A stretch of DNA of 51,139 bases, from positions 1 through 51,139 of the forward strand of contig NZ_JACKSJ010000079.1 of NCBI RefSeq assembly GCF_025821665.1. The letters are read 5' to 3'. Both the position numbers and the translations under genes were made by a program. Origin of the DNA: [Mycobacterium] manitobense (GTDB lineage Bacteria > Actinomycetota > Actinomycetes > Mycobacteriales > Mycobacteriaceae). This document shows positions 27,391-36,291 of the stretch, piece after piece. The number at the start of each line of letters is the position of its first letter. Position 1 is the first letter of the stretch. Below the pieces are notes generated by a model. It was not told the origin of the DNA. It saw only the letters and a program-made list of their open reading frames with translations, and did no database searches.

Positions 27391-28971
27391 TCAGTACCGC
27401 CCCTTCAAGCGGGCGCGGTAGGACCGGCCGTCGGGGTCGTAGAACATCCGGTACGCCGGACCGGCCCACAGCCGGGTCAGCCGGCCGAGCTTCTCGGCGC
27501 GGTGGCTGCGCACCCGGCCCGGTGGCCGCGGACCGCGCTGCCCACCGTCGTACCACGCGTCGAGAGCCTCTGCAGCCGCGACGAATTCGCGTACGGCGTC
27601 GGCGGGGTCGATGAGTCGGTCGTCACCGTCGCGGTCGAGGTGTTCGCGCATCAGCTCCAGCCGCAGTTCCCTGGCGAACACGCGGGCGCCGTCACCGCTG
27701 CCCGCCGGGTCGGTGGGCTCCCGCTCGTCGCGGGTGTCGTCGAGCACGGCGCACGACAGTTCGCTGTCGTGCGTCCACGACCGGCGGTTGAAGTTGTCGC
27801 TGCCCACGCAGGCCCACACGTCGTCGATGACGCACACCTTGGCGTGCACGTACACCGGTGTGCCCTGGTGGTTCTCGATGTCGAAGACATGCACCCGGTC
27901 TGGGCTGGCGGCCTTGCACGCATCGATCGCCTCGCGGCGGCCGATCTGGTTGGGCGGCAGCGCCAGCTTGCCGTCGACGTCGGGGTGCCTCGGCACGACG
28001 GCGATGAGGTGTAGATCGGGATTGGCACTCAGGGCGGCGGCGAACAGGTCGGCGACTTGTCGCGACCACAGGTACTGGTCCTCGAGGTAGATCAGGCGAC
28101 GGGCCTTCGCGATCGCCTTGGTGTAGCCGCGGGCCACGGTGAACTCACCGCGCGGTGCGAAGTCGAAAGCGAAGTGCGCGTCGGGGTACGTGCGGAGCAC
28201 CTGGACGGCGTGCGGACCGCACGGCGGCGGGTCCGGCGGCTGTTCGGGCAGCGGGTCGGGCTTCAGATCGGCGCCGCGCAGCTTGTCCATCACCCACGCC
28301 ACCGGTGACAGGGTGTCCAGCGGCGCCGGGTCGTGCCACCGCTCCCGGAACGTGGCGTCCAGCGCGCCCACCACGGGGCCCTGCAACCGCAGTTGCACGT
28401 CGTGCCATGGCGGGTGCTCGCCGTACTGGGCCGCCATCTGCACCGCCTGCGGGTCGCCGTGGTGCGACCGGTCGTCGCGGCGGGAATGGCACAGGTCGAT
28501 GCCGCCGGCGAAGGCGACGTCGCGCTCGGGCTCGCCGGGATGCCGGATGACCACCAGCTTCTGGTGGTGCGACCCGCCGATGCGCACCCGCTGGTCGAGC
28601 AGCACCTCCCCGCCTGCCGCCTCGATCGCCTCGCCGAGGTGCTGGTTCTCCTCCTCGCTGTACTGCATCCAGTCCATATGCGACCGCCACACCAGCCCCT
28701 TGACGACGACGCCGCGCTCGGCGGCGTGACAGAACAGCTCGCGGATGGTCGGACCGCCGTCACGCAGCAGCTGGTCGGGATCACCGCGCCAGTCGGTGAA
28801 GAACACGTGGTCGCCCTCGCCGAGCGCCTCCACCTCGGTGACGAGGTGGTCGAAGTAGGTCGCGCCGTGGACGAGCGGCTCCACCAGGCTGCCCGCGCAC
28901 CAGGCGGGCAGATCCGAGTGGGGGTTGTTCCGCTCGGCGGTCGTCAGGAACCACTCGGAGAGGTCGTTCAC
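27391..28971 (-). CDS. Phospholipase D-family protein with two HKD motifs
   Basis: A 526-residue bilobal PLD-superfamily protein. The first HKD motif is HHQKLVVI near residue 137, followed by AFAGGIDLCHSRR. The second is HAKVCVIDDVWACVGSDNFNRRSW near 374. Both keep His and Lys, so it should be catalytically competent, probably as a cytosolic phospholipase or phosphatidyltransferase. There is no signal peptide or transmembrane segment, which argues against cardiolipin synthase. The GTG start is weakly supported. It diverges from the lipoprotein gene with 68 bases between them. Confidence 0.9.
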   Translation of the reverse strand: MNDLSEWFLTTAERNNPHSDLPAWCAGSLVEPLVHGATYFDHLVTEVEALGEGDHVFFTDWRGDPDQLLRDGGPTIRELFCHAAERGVVVKGLVWRSHMDWMQYSEEENQHLGEAIEAAGGEVLLDQRVRIGGSHHQKLVVIRHPGEPERDVAFAGGIDLCHSRRDDRSHHGDPQAVQMAAQYGEHPPWHDVQLRLQGPVVGALDATFRERWHDPAPLDTLSPVAWVMDKLRGADLKPDPLPEQPPDPPPCGPHAVQVLRTYPDAHFAFDFAPRGEFTVARGYTKAIAKARRLIYLEDQYLWSRQVADLFAAALSANPDLHLIAVVPRHPDVDGKLALPPNQIGRREAIDACKAASPDRVHVFDIENHQGTPVYVHAKVCVIDDVWACVGSDNFNRRSWTHDSELSCAVLDDTRDEREPTDPAGSGDGARVFARELRLELMREHLDRDGDDRLIDPADAVREFVAAAEALDAWYDGGQRGPRPPGRVRSHRAEKLGRLTRLWAGPAYRMFYDPDGRSYRARLKGRY

Positions 28972-29039
28972 CTCGGGGGAATGCCCACTTGCCCGCCAAA
29001 GTACGCCGCCCGGGCTCGCCGACTCTGCCAGGATCAGTC

Positions 29040-30152
29040 ATGACCCACGCCCGTCGCACGCTCGCCGTCCTGTGTGCGCTGACCGTGCTCGCGGGCTGCG
29101 CACCCGAGCCCGACCAGACTCCGCAGCCCGCAGAGGATTCCAGGGCGGCGGCGATCCGGACCATCGTGCGTGACGCCATCGCCTCGGCCCACCTCAAGGC
29201 GGTGCTGGTGCGGGTGACCGAGGACGGCAGAGAGATCGTCACCGACGCCTTCGGCGAGTCCATGACCGGCGTGCCTGCCACTGCTCAGATGCACTTCCGC
29301 AACGGCGCCGTGGCCATCTCCTACGTCGCCACACTGTTGCTCATCCTCGTCGACCGCGGCACGGTGCGGCTCGAGGACAGGCTGTCGACATGGTTGCCCG
29401 CGGTCCCGCACGCCGAGGCGGTCACACTCGGCCAGCTCGCCCAGATGACGTCGGGCTACCGCGACTACGTCATCGGCAACGACGCCTTCACCGCGGCCGC
29501 CTACGACAACCCGTTCCGCGCCTGGACCACCGACGAACTGCTGCGCTACGCCGTCGACGAGCCGCTGCTCTACGAACCGGGCACCAACTGGAACTACGCC
29601 CACACCAACTACGTGCTGCTCGGCATGGCGCTGGAGAAGGCGACCGGCAGGGGTATGCCGGAACTGTTGGCCGACAATGTGTTACAGCCACTCGGCCTCA
29701 CCGGCACCACCGCTTCGCTGACGGCGGAGATCCCCGACCCGGTGCTGCACGCGTTCAGCTCCGAGCGCCGGGCCGCACTCGGTGTGCCCGCCGGCACCCC
29801 GTTCTACGAGGAGTCGACGTTCTGGAACCCGTCGTGGACCATCACCCACGGAGCCGTGCAGACCTCCACCATCGGCGACCTCGCCCGCACCGCAGAGGGC
29901 ATCGGCTACACCTACGGCCTCGGCGTGGTGATCTCCGGAGAGTGGTTGCTGCAGAACCCGTTGCTGTCCGGCTCGTCGGCGGTGGAGGCCTACCTTCCGG
30001 AACGCAAGCTGGCCGTAGCCGTCGCGGTGACCTACGCGCCGGAGGCGTTCGACGACCAGGGCGACTACGCCAACGAGGCCGAGGCGCTGTTCCGCCGGAT
30101 CGGCGCCGAACTGGCCCCCGAGGATGCGCCGCCCATGCCGCCGCCGAGATAA
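29040..30152 (+). CDS. Beta-lactamase-fold lipoprotein lacking the catalytic motifs
   Basis: A 370-residue class C beta-lactamase/esterase-like lipoprotein: signal THARRTLAVLCALTVLAGC with lipobox LAGC, then fold landmarks LVDRGTVRLEDRLSTWLP, LGQLAQMTSGYRDY, YEPGTNWNYAHTNYVLLG and LERATG-like GMALEKATGRGMPELL. The position of the SxxK nucleophile motif reads A90-V-A-I93 (FRNGAVAI), YxN reads Y186-A-H188, and the usual late HxG loop is NPLLSGSSA. All three catalytic motifs are therefore altered, suggesting a binding or regulatory protein. AGGA precedes ATG 29040. Its TAA overlaps the next ATG (TAATG). Confidence 0.88.
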   Translation: MTHARRTLAVLCALTVLAGCAPEPDQTPQPAEDSRAAAIRTIVRDAIASAHLKAVLVRVTEDGREIVTDAFGESMTGVPATAQMHFRNGAVAISYVATLLLILVDRGTVRLEDRLSTWLPAVPHAEAVTLGQLAQMTSGYRDYVIGNDAFTAAAYDNPFRAWTTDELLRYAVDEPLLYEPGTNWNYAHTNYVLLGMALEKATGRGMPELLADNVLQPLGLTGTTASLTAEIPDPVLHAFSSERRAALGVPAGTPFYEESTFWNPSWTITHGAVQTSTIGDLARTAEGIGYTYGLGVVISGEWLLQNPLLSGSSAVEAYLPERKLAVAVAVTYAPEAFDDQGDYANEAEALFRRIGAELAPEDAPPMPPPR

Positions 30153-30883
30153 TGACTGCCGTGGCGTCGAAGGTGTTGTTCCTCTACAACGAGCATCTGG
30201 CGACCGAGGGCCTCCTCGGCGAGGCGTTCGCCGACAGCGGCTTCGACATCGACACGTTCGAGGTGGTGCCCGCCGACCGGGTGGACACCCCGGCGGTCGA
30301 CGTGACCTTCCCCGATCCGACCGGCTACGACGTCGTCGTGCCGCTCGGCGCGCGCTGGCCGGTCTACGACGAGGCGCTGCGCCGCACCTGGGTGGACGCC
30401 GAGATGCAGATGATGCGTGACGCCGCGGCCGCCGGGGTGGCGCTGCTCGGCGTGTGCTTCGGCGGTCAACTGCTGGCGCAGACCTTCGGCGGTGCCGTCG
30501 CCCGGTCGACGGCACCCGAGATCGGCTGGTACCAGATCGAGACCGACGACACCGGGGTGGTGCCGCCCGGGCCCTGGTTCCAGTGGCACTTCGACCGGTG
30601 GACGCTGCCTCCGGGCGCCACCGAACTCGCCCGCACCGCGCAGGCGTCGCAGGCGTTCGTCCTCGGCCGCACACTGGCGTTGCAGTTCCACCCCGAGCTG
30701 GACGCCGGCCTGCTCGCCGGCTGGCTGGCCGACGACCGCGACGGAGAAGTCGTGGGTGCGGGCCTGCGACACGACGAACTGCTCGCCCGCACAGCCGAGA
30801 TGCGCGACGACGCCGCGCGCCGGATCAGGCTGCTGGTGCGGGGCTTCCTGGACCGGGTGGCGCGTCAGCCGTGTCCGAGCTGA
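30152..30883 (+). CDS. Class I glutamine amidotransferase-like protein
   Basis: A 243-residue stand-alone type 1 GATase domain. It shows the nucleophile elbow LLGVCFGGQLLA with Cys102 and the catalytic pair in LQFHPEL (His180, Glu182), so hydrolysis of glutamine or a gamma-glutamyl bond is plausible. No synthetase partner is adjacent. It is translationally coupled to the dead-lactamase lipoprotein by a one-base overlap. Its 3' end overlaps the convergent epimerase gene by 19 bases. Substrate unknown; gamma-glutamyl hydrolase-like or amidotransferase roles are both open. Confidence 0.88.
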   Translation: MTAVASKVLFLYNEHLATEGLLGEAFADSGFDIDTFEVVPADRVDTPAVDVTFPDPTGYDVVVPLGARWPVYDEALRRTWVDAEMQMMRDAAAAGVALLGVCFGGQLLAQTFGGAVARSTAPEIGWYQIETDDTGVVPPGPWFQWHFDRWTLPPGATELARTAQASQAFVLGRTLALQFHPELDAGLLAGWLADDRDGEVVGAGLRHDELLARTAEMRDDAARRIRLLVRGFLDRVARQPCPS

Positions 30884-32214
30884 TGGGCCAGCGCGTCGGC
30901 CACGAGCGGCTGACGGAACCTGTGCCCCACAGACTGCAGCACGGTCGGCGCCACCCGCTGATCGGCCTCGGCCAGCTCGCGCGCACCCTGCGCGCCCAGC
31001 AGCACACGCGGGCCCAGTGACGGCACCGGCAGCACCGCCGGCCGGTGCAGCACCTTCGCCAGCGCCCGGGTGTAGTCGACGTTGCGCACCGGCTCCGGCG
31101 CCACCGCGTTGACCGGGCCGGCGAGCCGGCCGTCCCACAGCGCGCGGTAGTAGACGTCGAGCAGATCGTCCAGGCCGATCCATGACAGCCACTGCTGCCC
31201 GCTGCCGAGCCGGCCACCGAGGCCCGCGGCGAACAGCGGCCGCATAAGCCGCAGCGTGCCACCCGCCGCGGCCTGCACGATGCCGGTCCGCACGGCGACC
31301 ACCCGCAGCCCCGCGTCGGCGGCCGGCGCGGTCGCGGCCTCCCACTCGGCGACCACGTCGGCCAGGAAGCCGCTGCCCTGTGCGGCCTGCTCTGTCAGCA
31401 CCTCGTCGCCCCGGTCGAAGCCGTAGTAGCCGATCGCCGATGCGCTGACGAACACCCGCGGCCCACCGTCGGTACCCGCCGCCTCGGCGAGCCTGCGGGT
31501 CGGCCCGATCCGGCTGCCGCGCACCGCCGCCCGGTGCGCGGCGGTGAAGCGCCCGGCGATGGACTCACCGGCCAGGTGCACGACAGCGTCGACGCCGCTC
31601 AGCAGTCCGGGGGCCGGGCGTTCGGGATCCCAGCGCCGTTCGTCGGAGCTGCGTGGATCGCGGCGCACGAGCCGGATGACCCGGTGCCCGCCGGAGGTCA
31701 GCAGCGCGGTCAGCGCCGCCCCGACCAGTCCGGATGCGCCGGTGACGGCCACGACGAGTGCGCCGGTGCCCGCCGCCACGGCGTCGCGGTGCGCGGCCAG
31801 GTCGTCGGCGAGCTGCCGGTGCCGGTAGACGAACATCGAACGCAACGCCCGACCGGGCACCGTCGTGTCCACCCGGTCGTGCACGCGCGTCGACTCCGGC
31901 GACTCCGCGGCGAAGTCGTGCGTGTGCCGCCACCAGCCGATCGCCCGCGGCGGCCACGACGCCGCACCGTCGGAGGAGAGCACGTCGACGAACCGGTGCG
32001 GTGGGTCGTACTCGTCGGCCTGGTGCTGTGCCACCCATCGCAGTCCGCCGGGCAGACCCAGCACCGCACGACCGTCGGCCAGCGAGTCGGTCTCCGCGAC
32101 CACCGTCATCGGTGCGAAGGGCGGTACCAGCCGGGACATCGCGCCCGGCCTGCCGTGCCAGGCGAACACCTCGTCCAGCGGATGGTCGACGACACTCTCG
32201 AACTCGATGCCCAT
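30865..32214 (-). CDS. SRPBCC-SDR39U1 (TIGR01777) epimerase-like fusion
   Basis: A 449-residue two-domain protein. Residues 1 to about 145 are a START/SRPBCC-like domain (FESVVDHPLDEVFAWHGRPGAMSRLVPPF, with a later DRVDTTVPGRAL). The rest is an atypical SDR of the TIGR01777 family: VTGASGLVGAALTALL near 156, DAVVHLAGESIAGR, FVSASAIGYYG, EWEAAT, VRTGIV, and SWIGLDDLLDVYYRAL. It probably binds NADP and a hydrophobic or nucleotide-sugar-like ligand; the reaction is unknown. M. tuberculosis Rv2216 is a related SDR from memory. Confidence 0.9.
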   Translation of the reverse strand: MGIEFESVVDHPLDEVFAWHGRPGAMSRLVPPFAPMTVVAETDSLADGRAVLGLPGGLRWVAQHQADEYDPPHRFVDVLSSDGAASWPPRAIGWWRHTHDFAAESPESTRVHDRVDTTVPGRALRSMFVYRHRQLADDLAAHRDAVAAGTGALVVAVTGASGLVGAALTALLTSGGHRVIRLVRRDPRSSDERRWDPERPAPGLLSGVDAVVHLAGESIAGRFTAAHRAAVRGSRIGPTRRLAEAAGTDGGPRVFVSASAIGYYGFDRGDEVLTEQAAQGSGFLADVVAEWEAATAPAADAGLRVVAVRTGIVQAAAGGTLRLMRPLFAAGLGGRLGSGQQWLSWIGLDDLLDVYYRALWDGRLAGPVNAVAPEPVRNVDYTRALAKVLHRPAVLPVPSLGPRVLLGAQGARELAEADQRVAPTVLQSVGHRFRQPLVADALAHQLGHG

Positions 32215-32308
32215 GCTTCTCCTTGCGTCGGGACCCGAACCTCATTCGTAGCCGAGGGCGTCACGGATAGCCGCGGTGGGCGGCTTGCGTTACGGGTACC
32301 CCGTCGGG

Positions 32309-32980
32309 ATGGGTGTCAGGGCCGCCCACCGCGATGACAGGCGCACCTTCCGGGACCGGTCGGAGGCCGGGCGCGTGCTGGCCCGTGAACTCTCGGGTTA
32401 CCGCGACACGAGCGGTCTGCTGGTCCTCGGTCTCGCGCGCGGCGGCGTCCCGGTCGGCTGGGAGGTGGCAGCGGCGCTGCGGGCGCCGCTCGACGTCTTC
32501 CTCGTCCGCAAGCTCGGCGTGCCCCGCTGGGAGGAGTTGGCGATGGGCGCCATCGCCACCGGCGGTGGCATCGTCGTGAACGACCGGCTGGTGCGCAGCC
32601 TCGGCATCAGTGAGGCGGATCTGCAGGCCGCGGTCGAACGGGAGACGGCGGAACTGGCTCGCCGCGAACATGCCTACCGCGGTGGCCGGCCACCGGTGGA
32701 AGTGGCGGGCAGGACCGTGATCCTCGTCGACGACGGCATCGCGACCGGGGCGAGCATGCTGGCCGCGGTGCGGGCGGTGCGCAGTGTCGGGCCGGCACGG
32801 ATCGTGGTGGCCGTGCCCGTCGGACCCGCGTCGGCCTGTCGCAACATCGGCCAGGAGGCCGACGACGTGGTGTGCGCGGCGATGCCGCCGGGATTCGAGG
32901 CGGTCGGCCAGGTGTTCGCCGACTTCCATCAGGTCACCGACGACGAGGTGCGAGAACTGCTCGGCACGCCGACGGTCTAG
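32309..32980 (+). CDS. Phosphoribosyltransferase-domain protein
   Basis: A 223-residue PRTase-fold protein with the PRPP loop [13 protein letters not shown] near residues 136-148 and an early [16 protein letters not shown] stretch, as in the mycobacterial proteins that pair PRTase domains with hydrolases. Here only the PRTase domain is present. ATG 32309 was chosen; an ATG at 32276 would add 11 residues. It converges with the Rv2144c-like gene, sharing four bases, matching the position of Rv2143. The nucleobase or other acceptor cannot be inferred. Confidence 0.85.
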   Translation: MGVRAAHRDDRRTFRDRSEAGRVLARELSGYRDTSGLLVLGLARGGVPVGWEVAAALRAPLDVFLVRKLGVPRWEELAMGAIATGGGIVVNDRLVRSLGISEADLQAAVERETAELARREHAYRGGRPPVEVAGRTVILVDDGIATGASMLAAVRAVRSVGPARIVVAVPVGPASACRNIGQEADDVVCAAMPPGFEAVGQVFADFHQVTDDEVRELLGTPTV

Positions 32981-33336
32981 CGGCGATCCTCGCGGGCGAC
33001 CTCGTCGTCACGTTGGTCGATCGGCACCGCGGTGGTGTCCGCGTCCAGATCGGTCTCGCGATCGCGGTCCGCGTGCACATCCGTGGAGACGTCGTCGGCA
33101 GGCACGGTCTCGTCGGGATACTCGGCGTCGAAGTCGGCAGTCTCCTGCTCGTCGTCGGATCCCCCGCCGCCACCGTCGCGCCGCGAGCGCTCACGCAGGG
33201 CGTCCACGATGAGCAGCACCACCCCGATGACACTGGCGGCGATGCAGACCCAGGCGATCAGCTCATTGCTGGTGACCACCGCGGTCACCAGTGCGGCGAG
33301 GCCGACGACGGCCAGGACGAGCGCAATGATGAGCAT
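32977..33336 (-). CDS. Small membrane protein, Rv2144c-like
   Basis: A 119-residue protein with two N-terminal transmembrane helices (about 2-22 and 27-46), followed by a Gly-rich hinge and a long acidic, charged tail ([16 protein letters not shown]...) likely facing the cytosol. Position downstream of wag31 and the general layout match M. tuberculosis Rv2144c. GGTG lies five bases before ATG. Function is unknown; location with wag31 and sepF suggests a polar-growth or division link. Confidence 0.88.
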   Translation of the reverse strand: MLIIALVLAVVGLAALVTAVVTSNELIAWVCIAASVIGVVLLIVDALRERSRRDGGGGGSDDEQETADFDAEYPDETVPADDVSTDVHADRDRETDLDADTTAVPIDQRDDEVAREDRR

Positions 33337-33353
33337 CGATCACCTATCGCGGA

Positions 33354-34181
33354 TCAGTTGTTACCCCGGTTGAACTGGTTGAAGCCGCCGCCGTCGTTGT
33401 TGGCGCTGGAGTCGACGGGCGCCGCCGATCCGCGCTGGCCGAGCTCTTCGAGCTGTGACTCCAGGTACGTCTTCAGCCTGGTCCGGTACTCGCGCTCGAA
33501 GGTGCGCAGCTGTTCCAGCCGCCCCTCGAGCACCGTGCGCTGCTGGTTGATGGTGCCCATGATCTCGGAGTGCTTGCGCTCGGCGTCGGCCTGCAGGGCG
33601 TCGGCCTTCTCCTGAGCCTGCCGCAGCTGGGTCTCGGAGCGTGTCTGTGCGTCGGCCAGCATCGCGTCGGCGCGCTGGCGCGCCTCGGTGACGGTGTTCT
33701 CCGCGGTGATGCGGGCCTCGCTGACCATCGCATCGGCCTGGGCGCGCGCATCCGACAGCAGCTTGTCGGACTCGGCCTTGGCCGTGCTGGTCAGTCGGTC
33801 GGCGGTGTCCTGCGCCAGGCTCAGCACCTTGGCCGCCTTCATGGCCTGGTCCTCGTTGGGCGCGGCCTGCTGCACGACCGGCGGCGCCTCGTACACGGGC
33901 TGCGGGGGCGGCGCAGGCGCCGGCTCGGGCTCCGGCTCGTAGAGCGGGATCGCCTGAGTCGACTGCGTCGACTGCGCGCCGTTGCCGGAGCGGGCGGAAG
34001 CGAGTTCTGAATCGAGTTCGGCGACCCGCTGGCGCAGATCCGCGTTCTCCTCGATGAGTCGCGTCAGCTCGTTCTCAACCAGATCGAGGAATGCATCGAC
34101 CTCGTCCTCGTTGTAGCCGCGCTTGCCGATGGGTGGCTTGCTGAACGCGACATTATGAACGTCGGCTGGTGTGAGCGGCAT
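33354..34181 (-). CDS. wag31: Wag31/DivIVA polar growth scaffold
   Basis: A 275-residue DivIVA-family coiled-coil protein that marks cell poles and directs mycobacterial tip growth. The N-terminus [17 protein letters not shown] is nearly invariant in mycobacteria and fixes the ATG at 34181, with AGGGGGC six bases upstream. It is followed by [21 protein letters not shown] (lipid-binding domain). A Pro/Glu linker leads to a long coiled coil (about 100-250) rich in Ala, Glu, Gln and Arg. In-frame codons upstream of this ATG are not expected to be translated. M. tuberculosis Wag31 is 260 residues; the difference is in the linker. Confidence 0.97.
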   Translation of the reverse strand: MPLTPADVHNVAFSKPPIGKRGYNEDEVDAFLDLVENELTRLIEENADLRQRVAELDSELASARSGNGAQSTQSTQAIPLYEPEPEPAPAPPPQPVYEAPPVVQQAAPNEDQAMKAAKVLSLAQDTADRLTSTAKAESDKLLSDARAQADAMVSEARITAENTVTEARQRADAMLADAQTRSETQLRQAQEKADALQADAERKHSEIMGTINQQRTVLEGRLEQLRTFEREYRTRLKTYLESQLEELGQRGSAAPVDSSANNDGGGFNQFNRGNN

Positions 34182-34221
34182 TGTCTGCCCCCTTGGAGTC
34201 TGGACCGTCAACCGATCTCAA

Positions 34222-34227
34222 AGTGTA
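34222..34227 (-). promoter_or_regulatory. Possible wag31 -10 element
   Basis: TACACT on the minus strand lies about 40 bases upstream of the wag31 ATG in the 216-base gap. It fits TAnnnT, but the -35 region at 17-base spacing (CCAGTT) is poor. The gap and the strong ribosome site show that wag31 has its own leader. Confidence 0.3.
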
Positions 34228-34397
34228 AAGCCTGACCTGTTCGCAACTGGCGTCCATCCTGTCACACCAGACCCGGCGGTTGCAGTCGAGGCCGAATTTT
34301 AAGAACGAATTTCAATGTTGCAACGCAATTCGGAGACCTCGGCAAACACCGCGCCAACGGTCCGGGCACCCCGCCCAGGACCCGCTGAGAGCCCGCG

Positions 34398-34688
34398 TCA
34401 GGCCGCGGCGCCGAACGCCAGCTGCATGCCGATGAACGCCACCAGCAGCAGCACCATGATCGACAGGTCGAAGCGCACCGCACCTATCGTGAGCTGGGGA
34501 ATGAGGCGTCGCAGCAGCCGCACCGGCGGATCGGTGAGCGTCATGATCACCTCGAGGATCACCACCGTCACGCCCTTGGGGTGCCAGTCGCGCGAGAAGG
34601 ATCGAATGAACTCGACCACGACCCGGGCGATCAACAGAAGCCAGAAGACGAACAGCGCGAAACCGAGAATTTCGAAGAAGAGCGACAA
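34398..34688 (-). CDS. YggT-family membrane protein (Rv2146c-like)
   Basis: A 96-residue integral membrane protein of the YggT family. Two hydrophobic segments (about 4-26 and 71-92) flank a cytosolic loop with SFSRDWHPKGVTV and LTDPPVRLLRRLIPQ, the family signature. The C-terminus (MVLLLVAFIGMQLAFGAAA) is as in M. tuberculosis Rv2146c, which has the same length. The start is probably TTG 34688, with AGGA upstream. It lies between wag31 and sepF, as in other actinobacterial division clusters; YggT proteins are suspected to help septation or ion balance. Confidence 0.93.
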   Translation of the reverse strand: MSLFFEILGFALFVFWLLLIARVVVEFIRSFSRDWHPKGVTVVILEVIMTLTDPPVRLLRRLIPQLTIGAVRFDLSIMVLLLVAFIGMQLAFGAAA

Positions 34689-34831
34689 CGACAGCCGTCC
34701 TCACTACGGGCAGATGTGTGACATTCGATACAGGAGTCAGCGCCCGCGGCCAGTCAGCGGCCTCGGGCGCGACGCCAGCCTACCCGTCGGAGGCAGGGCC
34801 TACCGATCGGCGGACCCACCGACGAGCCGAC

Positions 34832-35476
34832 CTACTGATAGGCGTGAAAGCCGACCTCGGCGATGCGCCTGCGTTCCTCGGCGCTGACATCGATGTCGGC
34901 CGGCGACAGCAGGAACACCTTGGTGGCGACCTTGTCGAACGAGCCGCGCAGCGCGAACGCGAGCCCGGCCGCGAAGTCGACCAGCCGCTTGGCATCGGCG
35001 TTGTCCATCGACACCAGGTCCATGATCACCGGCGTGCCGTCGCGGAACCGCTCGCCGATGGTGCGGGCCTCGCTGTAGTCCTTCGGCCGCAGCGTGGTGA
35101 TCTTCGCCAGCGGGCTGCCCGCGTCGAACAACTCGGCCATCCGGCGCGGGTCCATCGCGAGCGCGCCGCGGGTCGACCCGCGCAGCGCACCCAGCCTCGG
35201 GGCGGCCCGGTCGAACTCGCGCGGACCGCGCAGTCGCGGCTCGAAGCGCGGCTCGTCGTAGCCGGCGCGGTAGCCGGGGGGCTCGTCGTACTCGCGGGCG
35301 GGCGGCCGGTCGTCATAACCGCGGCCGTATCCCTCTTCGTCGAATCGCTCGTCACGTGGGCGGCGGGGACCGTAGGCACGCGCCGCGCCGCGGTCGTCGT
35401 CCTCGTAGTACTCGTCGTCGTAGTCATCCATGGGCGCCATACCGAAGTAGGCCTTGACCTTGTGCAGTGTGCTCAT
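34832..35476 (-). CDS. sepF: Cell division protein SepF
   Basis: A 214-residue FtsZ-membrane tether that replaces FtsA in actinobacteria. [13 protein letters not shown] is the amphipathic membrane-binding N-terminus and fixes ATG 35476, with AAGGG seven bases upstream. A disordered Asp/Tyr/Arg-rich linker (about 15-110) precedes the SepF core: [50 protein letters not shown] and [13 protein letters not shown]. The 5' region overlaps no other gene on this strand except the end of yggS upstream. Confidence 0.95.
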   Translation of the reverse strand: MSTLHKVKAYFGMAPMDDYDDEYYEDDDRGAARAYGPRRPRDERFDEEGYGRGYDDRPPAREYDEPPGYRAGYDEPRFEPRLRGPREFDRAAPRLGALRGSTRGALAMDPRRMAELFDAGSPLAKITTLRPKDYSEARTIGERFRDGTPVIMDLVSMDNADAKRLVDFAAGLAFALRGSFDKVATKVFLLSPADIDVSAEERRRIAEVGFHAYQ

Positions 35477-35541
35477 CGCGCGACCCTTCTGATGACTCCG
35501 GAGCTTGGTGTCTGTGATGAAGATGTGACTGGTGTGACTAC

Positions 35542-36291
35542 TCATGGTGACGTTAGCGGTCGTTGTCCCAGAAGGCCGGTTCCGACACGCACACACGTGG
35601 AACCGTGTCGCACCGCCACTTCGAGGTCGCCGGACATCCCCGCGGACAACCCGATGCGCTGCGGATACCGCTGCTGGATCCGCTCGCGCTCGGCCGCGAG
35701 CCTCGCGAACGCCGCGGCGGGGTCCGCGTCGAGCGGCGGAATGCCCATCAGGCCGACCAGCCGCAGGCCCGCCGCGGCGTCGATGGCGTCGGCCAGTTCG
35801 TCGACGAGGTCCGGCCTGCGCACGTCGACACCGGAGCGGCCGGCATCGCCGTCGAGACTGATCTGGAGGAAGACCTGCAGCGGTTCGGCGCGGCGGCCGT
35901 CGTCCAGCGCCCGGCCCACGGCCCGGTCCAGCCCGGCGGCCACCCGGAGGTCGTCGACGGAGTGCGCGCTGTGAGCCCAGTCGGCGATCCCCCGCACCTT
36001 GTTGCGCTGGATGCGGCCGACCATGTGCCAGCGAACGGCTTGCCCGCCCAATTCGGCGGCGACTTCGGCCGCTTTTCCCGACGCTTCCTGTTCGCGGGAT
36101 TCACCGAATTCGGTGCAGCCCATTCGATGCAAAAGCAATACATCGGATGCCGGGAAGAATTTTGTGACCGGAAGTAATTCGATTTCGCCGGCATTGCGCC
36201 CGGCGTCCGCCGCGGCCCGCTCCAGCCGCGCGCGCACCGCGGCGAGCGACGCCTGCAATTCGCTCTCCCTTGCGGTGGTCACGGCGCTCAC
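35542..36291 (-). CDS. YggS-family PLP homeostasis protein
   Basis: A 249-residue pyridoxal-5'-phosphate-binding protein (PLPBP/YggS, Rv2148c-like) that buffers PLP and influences amino-acid pools. PLP Lys lies in [13 protein letters not shown]; other motifs are [37 protein letters not shown] and [32 protein letters not shown] 36291 overlaps the pgeF stop (GTGA), preferred to GTG 36300. It has no signal peptide. It is a conserved member of the ftsZ-sepF interval in many bacteria. Confidence 0.95.
   Translation of the reverse strand: MSAVTTARESELQASLAAVRARLERAAADAGRNAGEIELLPVTKFFPASDVLLLHRMGCTEFGESREQEASGKAAEVAAELGGQAVRWHMVGRIQRNKVRGIADWAHSAHSVDDLRVAAGLDRAVGRALDDGRRAEPLQVFLQISLDGDAGRSGVDVRRPDLVDELADAIDAAAGLRLVGLMGIPPLDADPAAAFARLAAERERIQQRYPQRIGLSAGMSGDLEVAVRHGSTCVRVGTGLLGQRPLTSP

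Noticed and set aside
32281..32310. SigF-type promoter (GGGTAC) before the phosphoribosyltransferase gene
   Set aside because: GGGTAC is present at 32294-32299, but no GTTT-like -35 at 15-17 bases was found; too weak to annotate.
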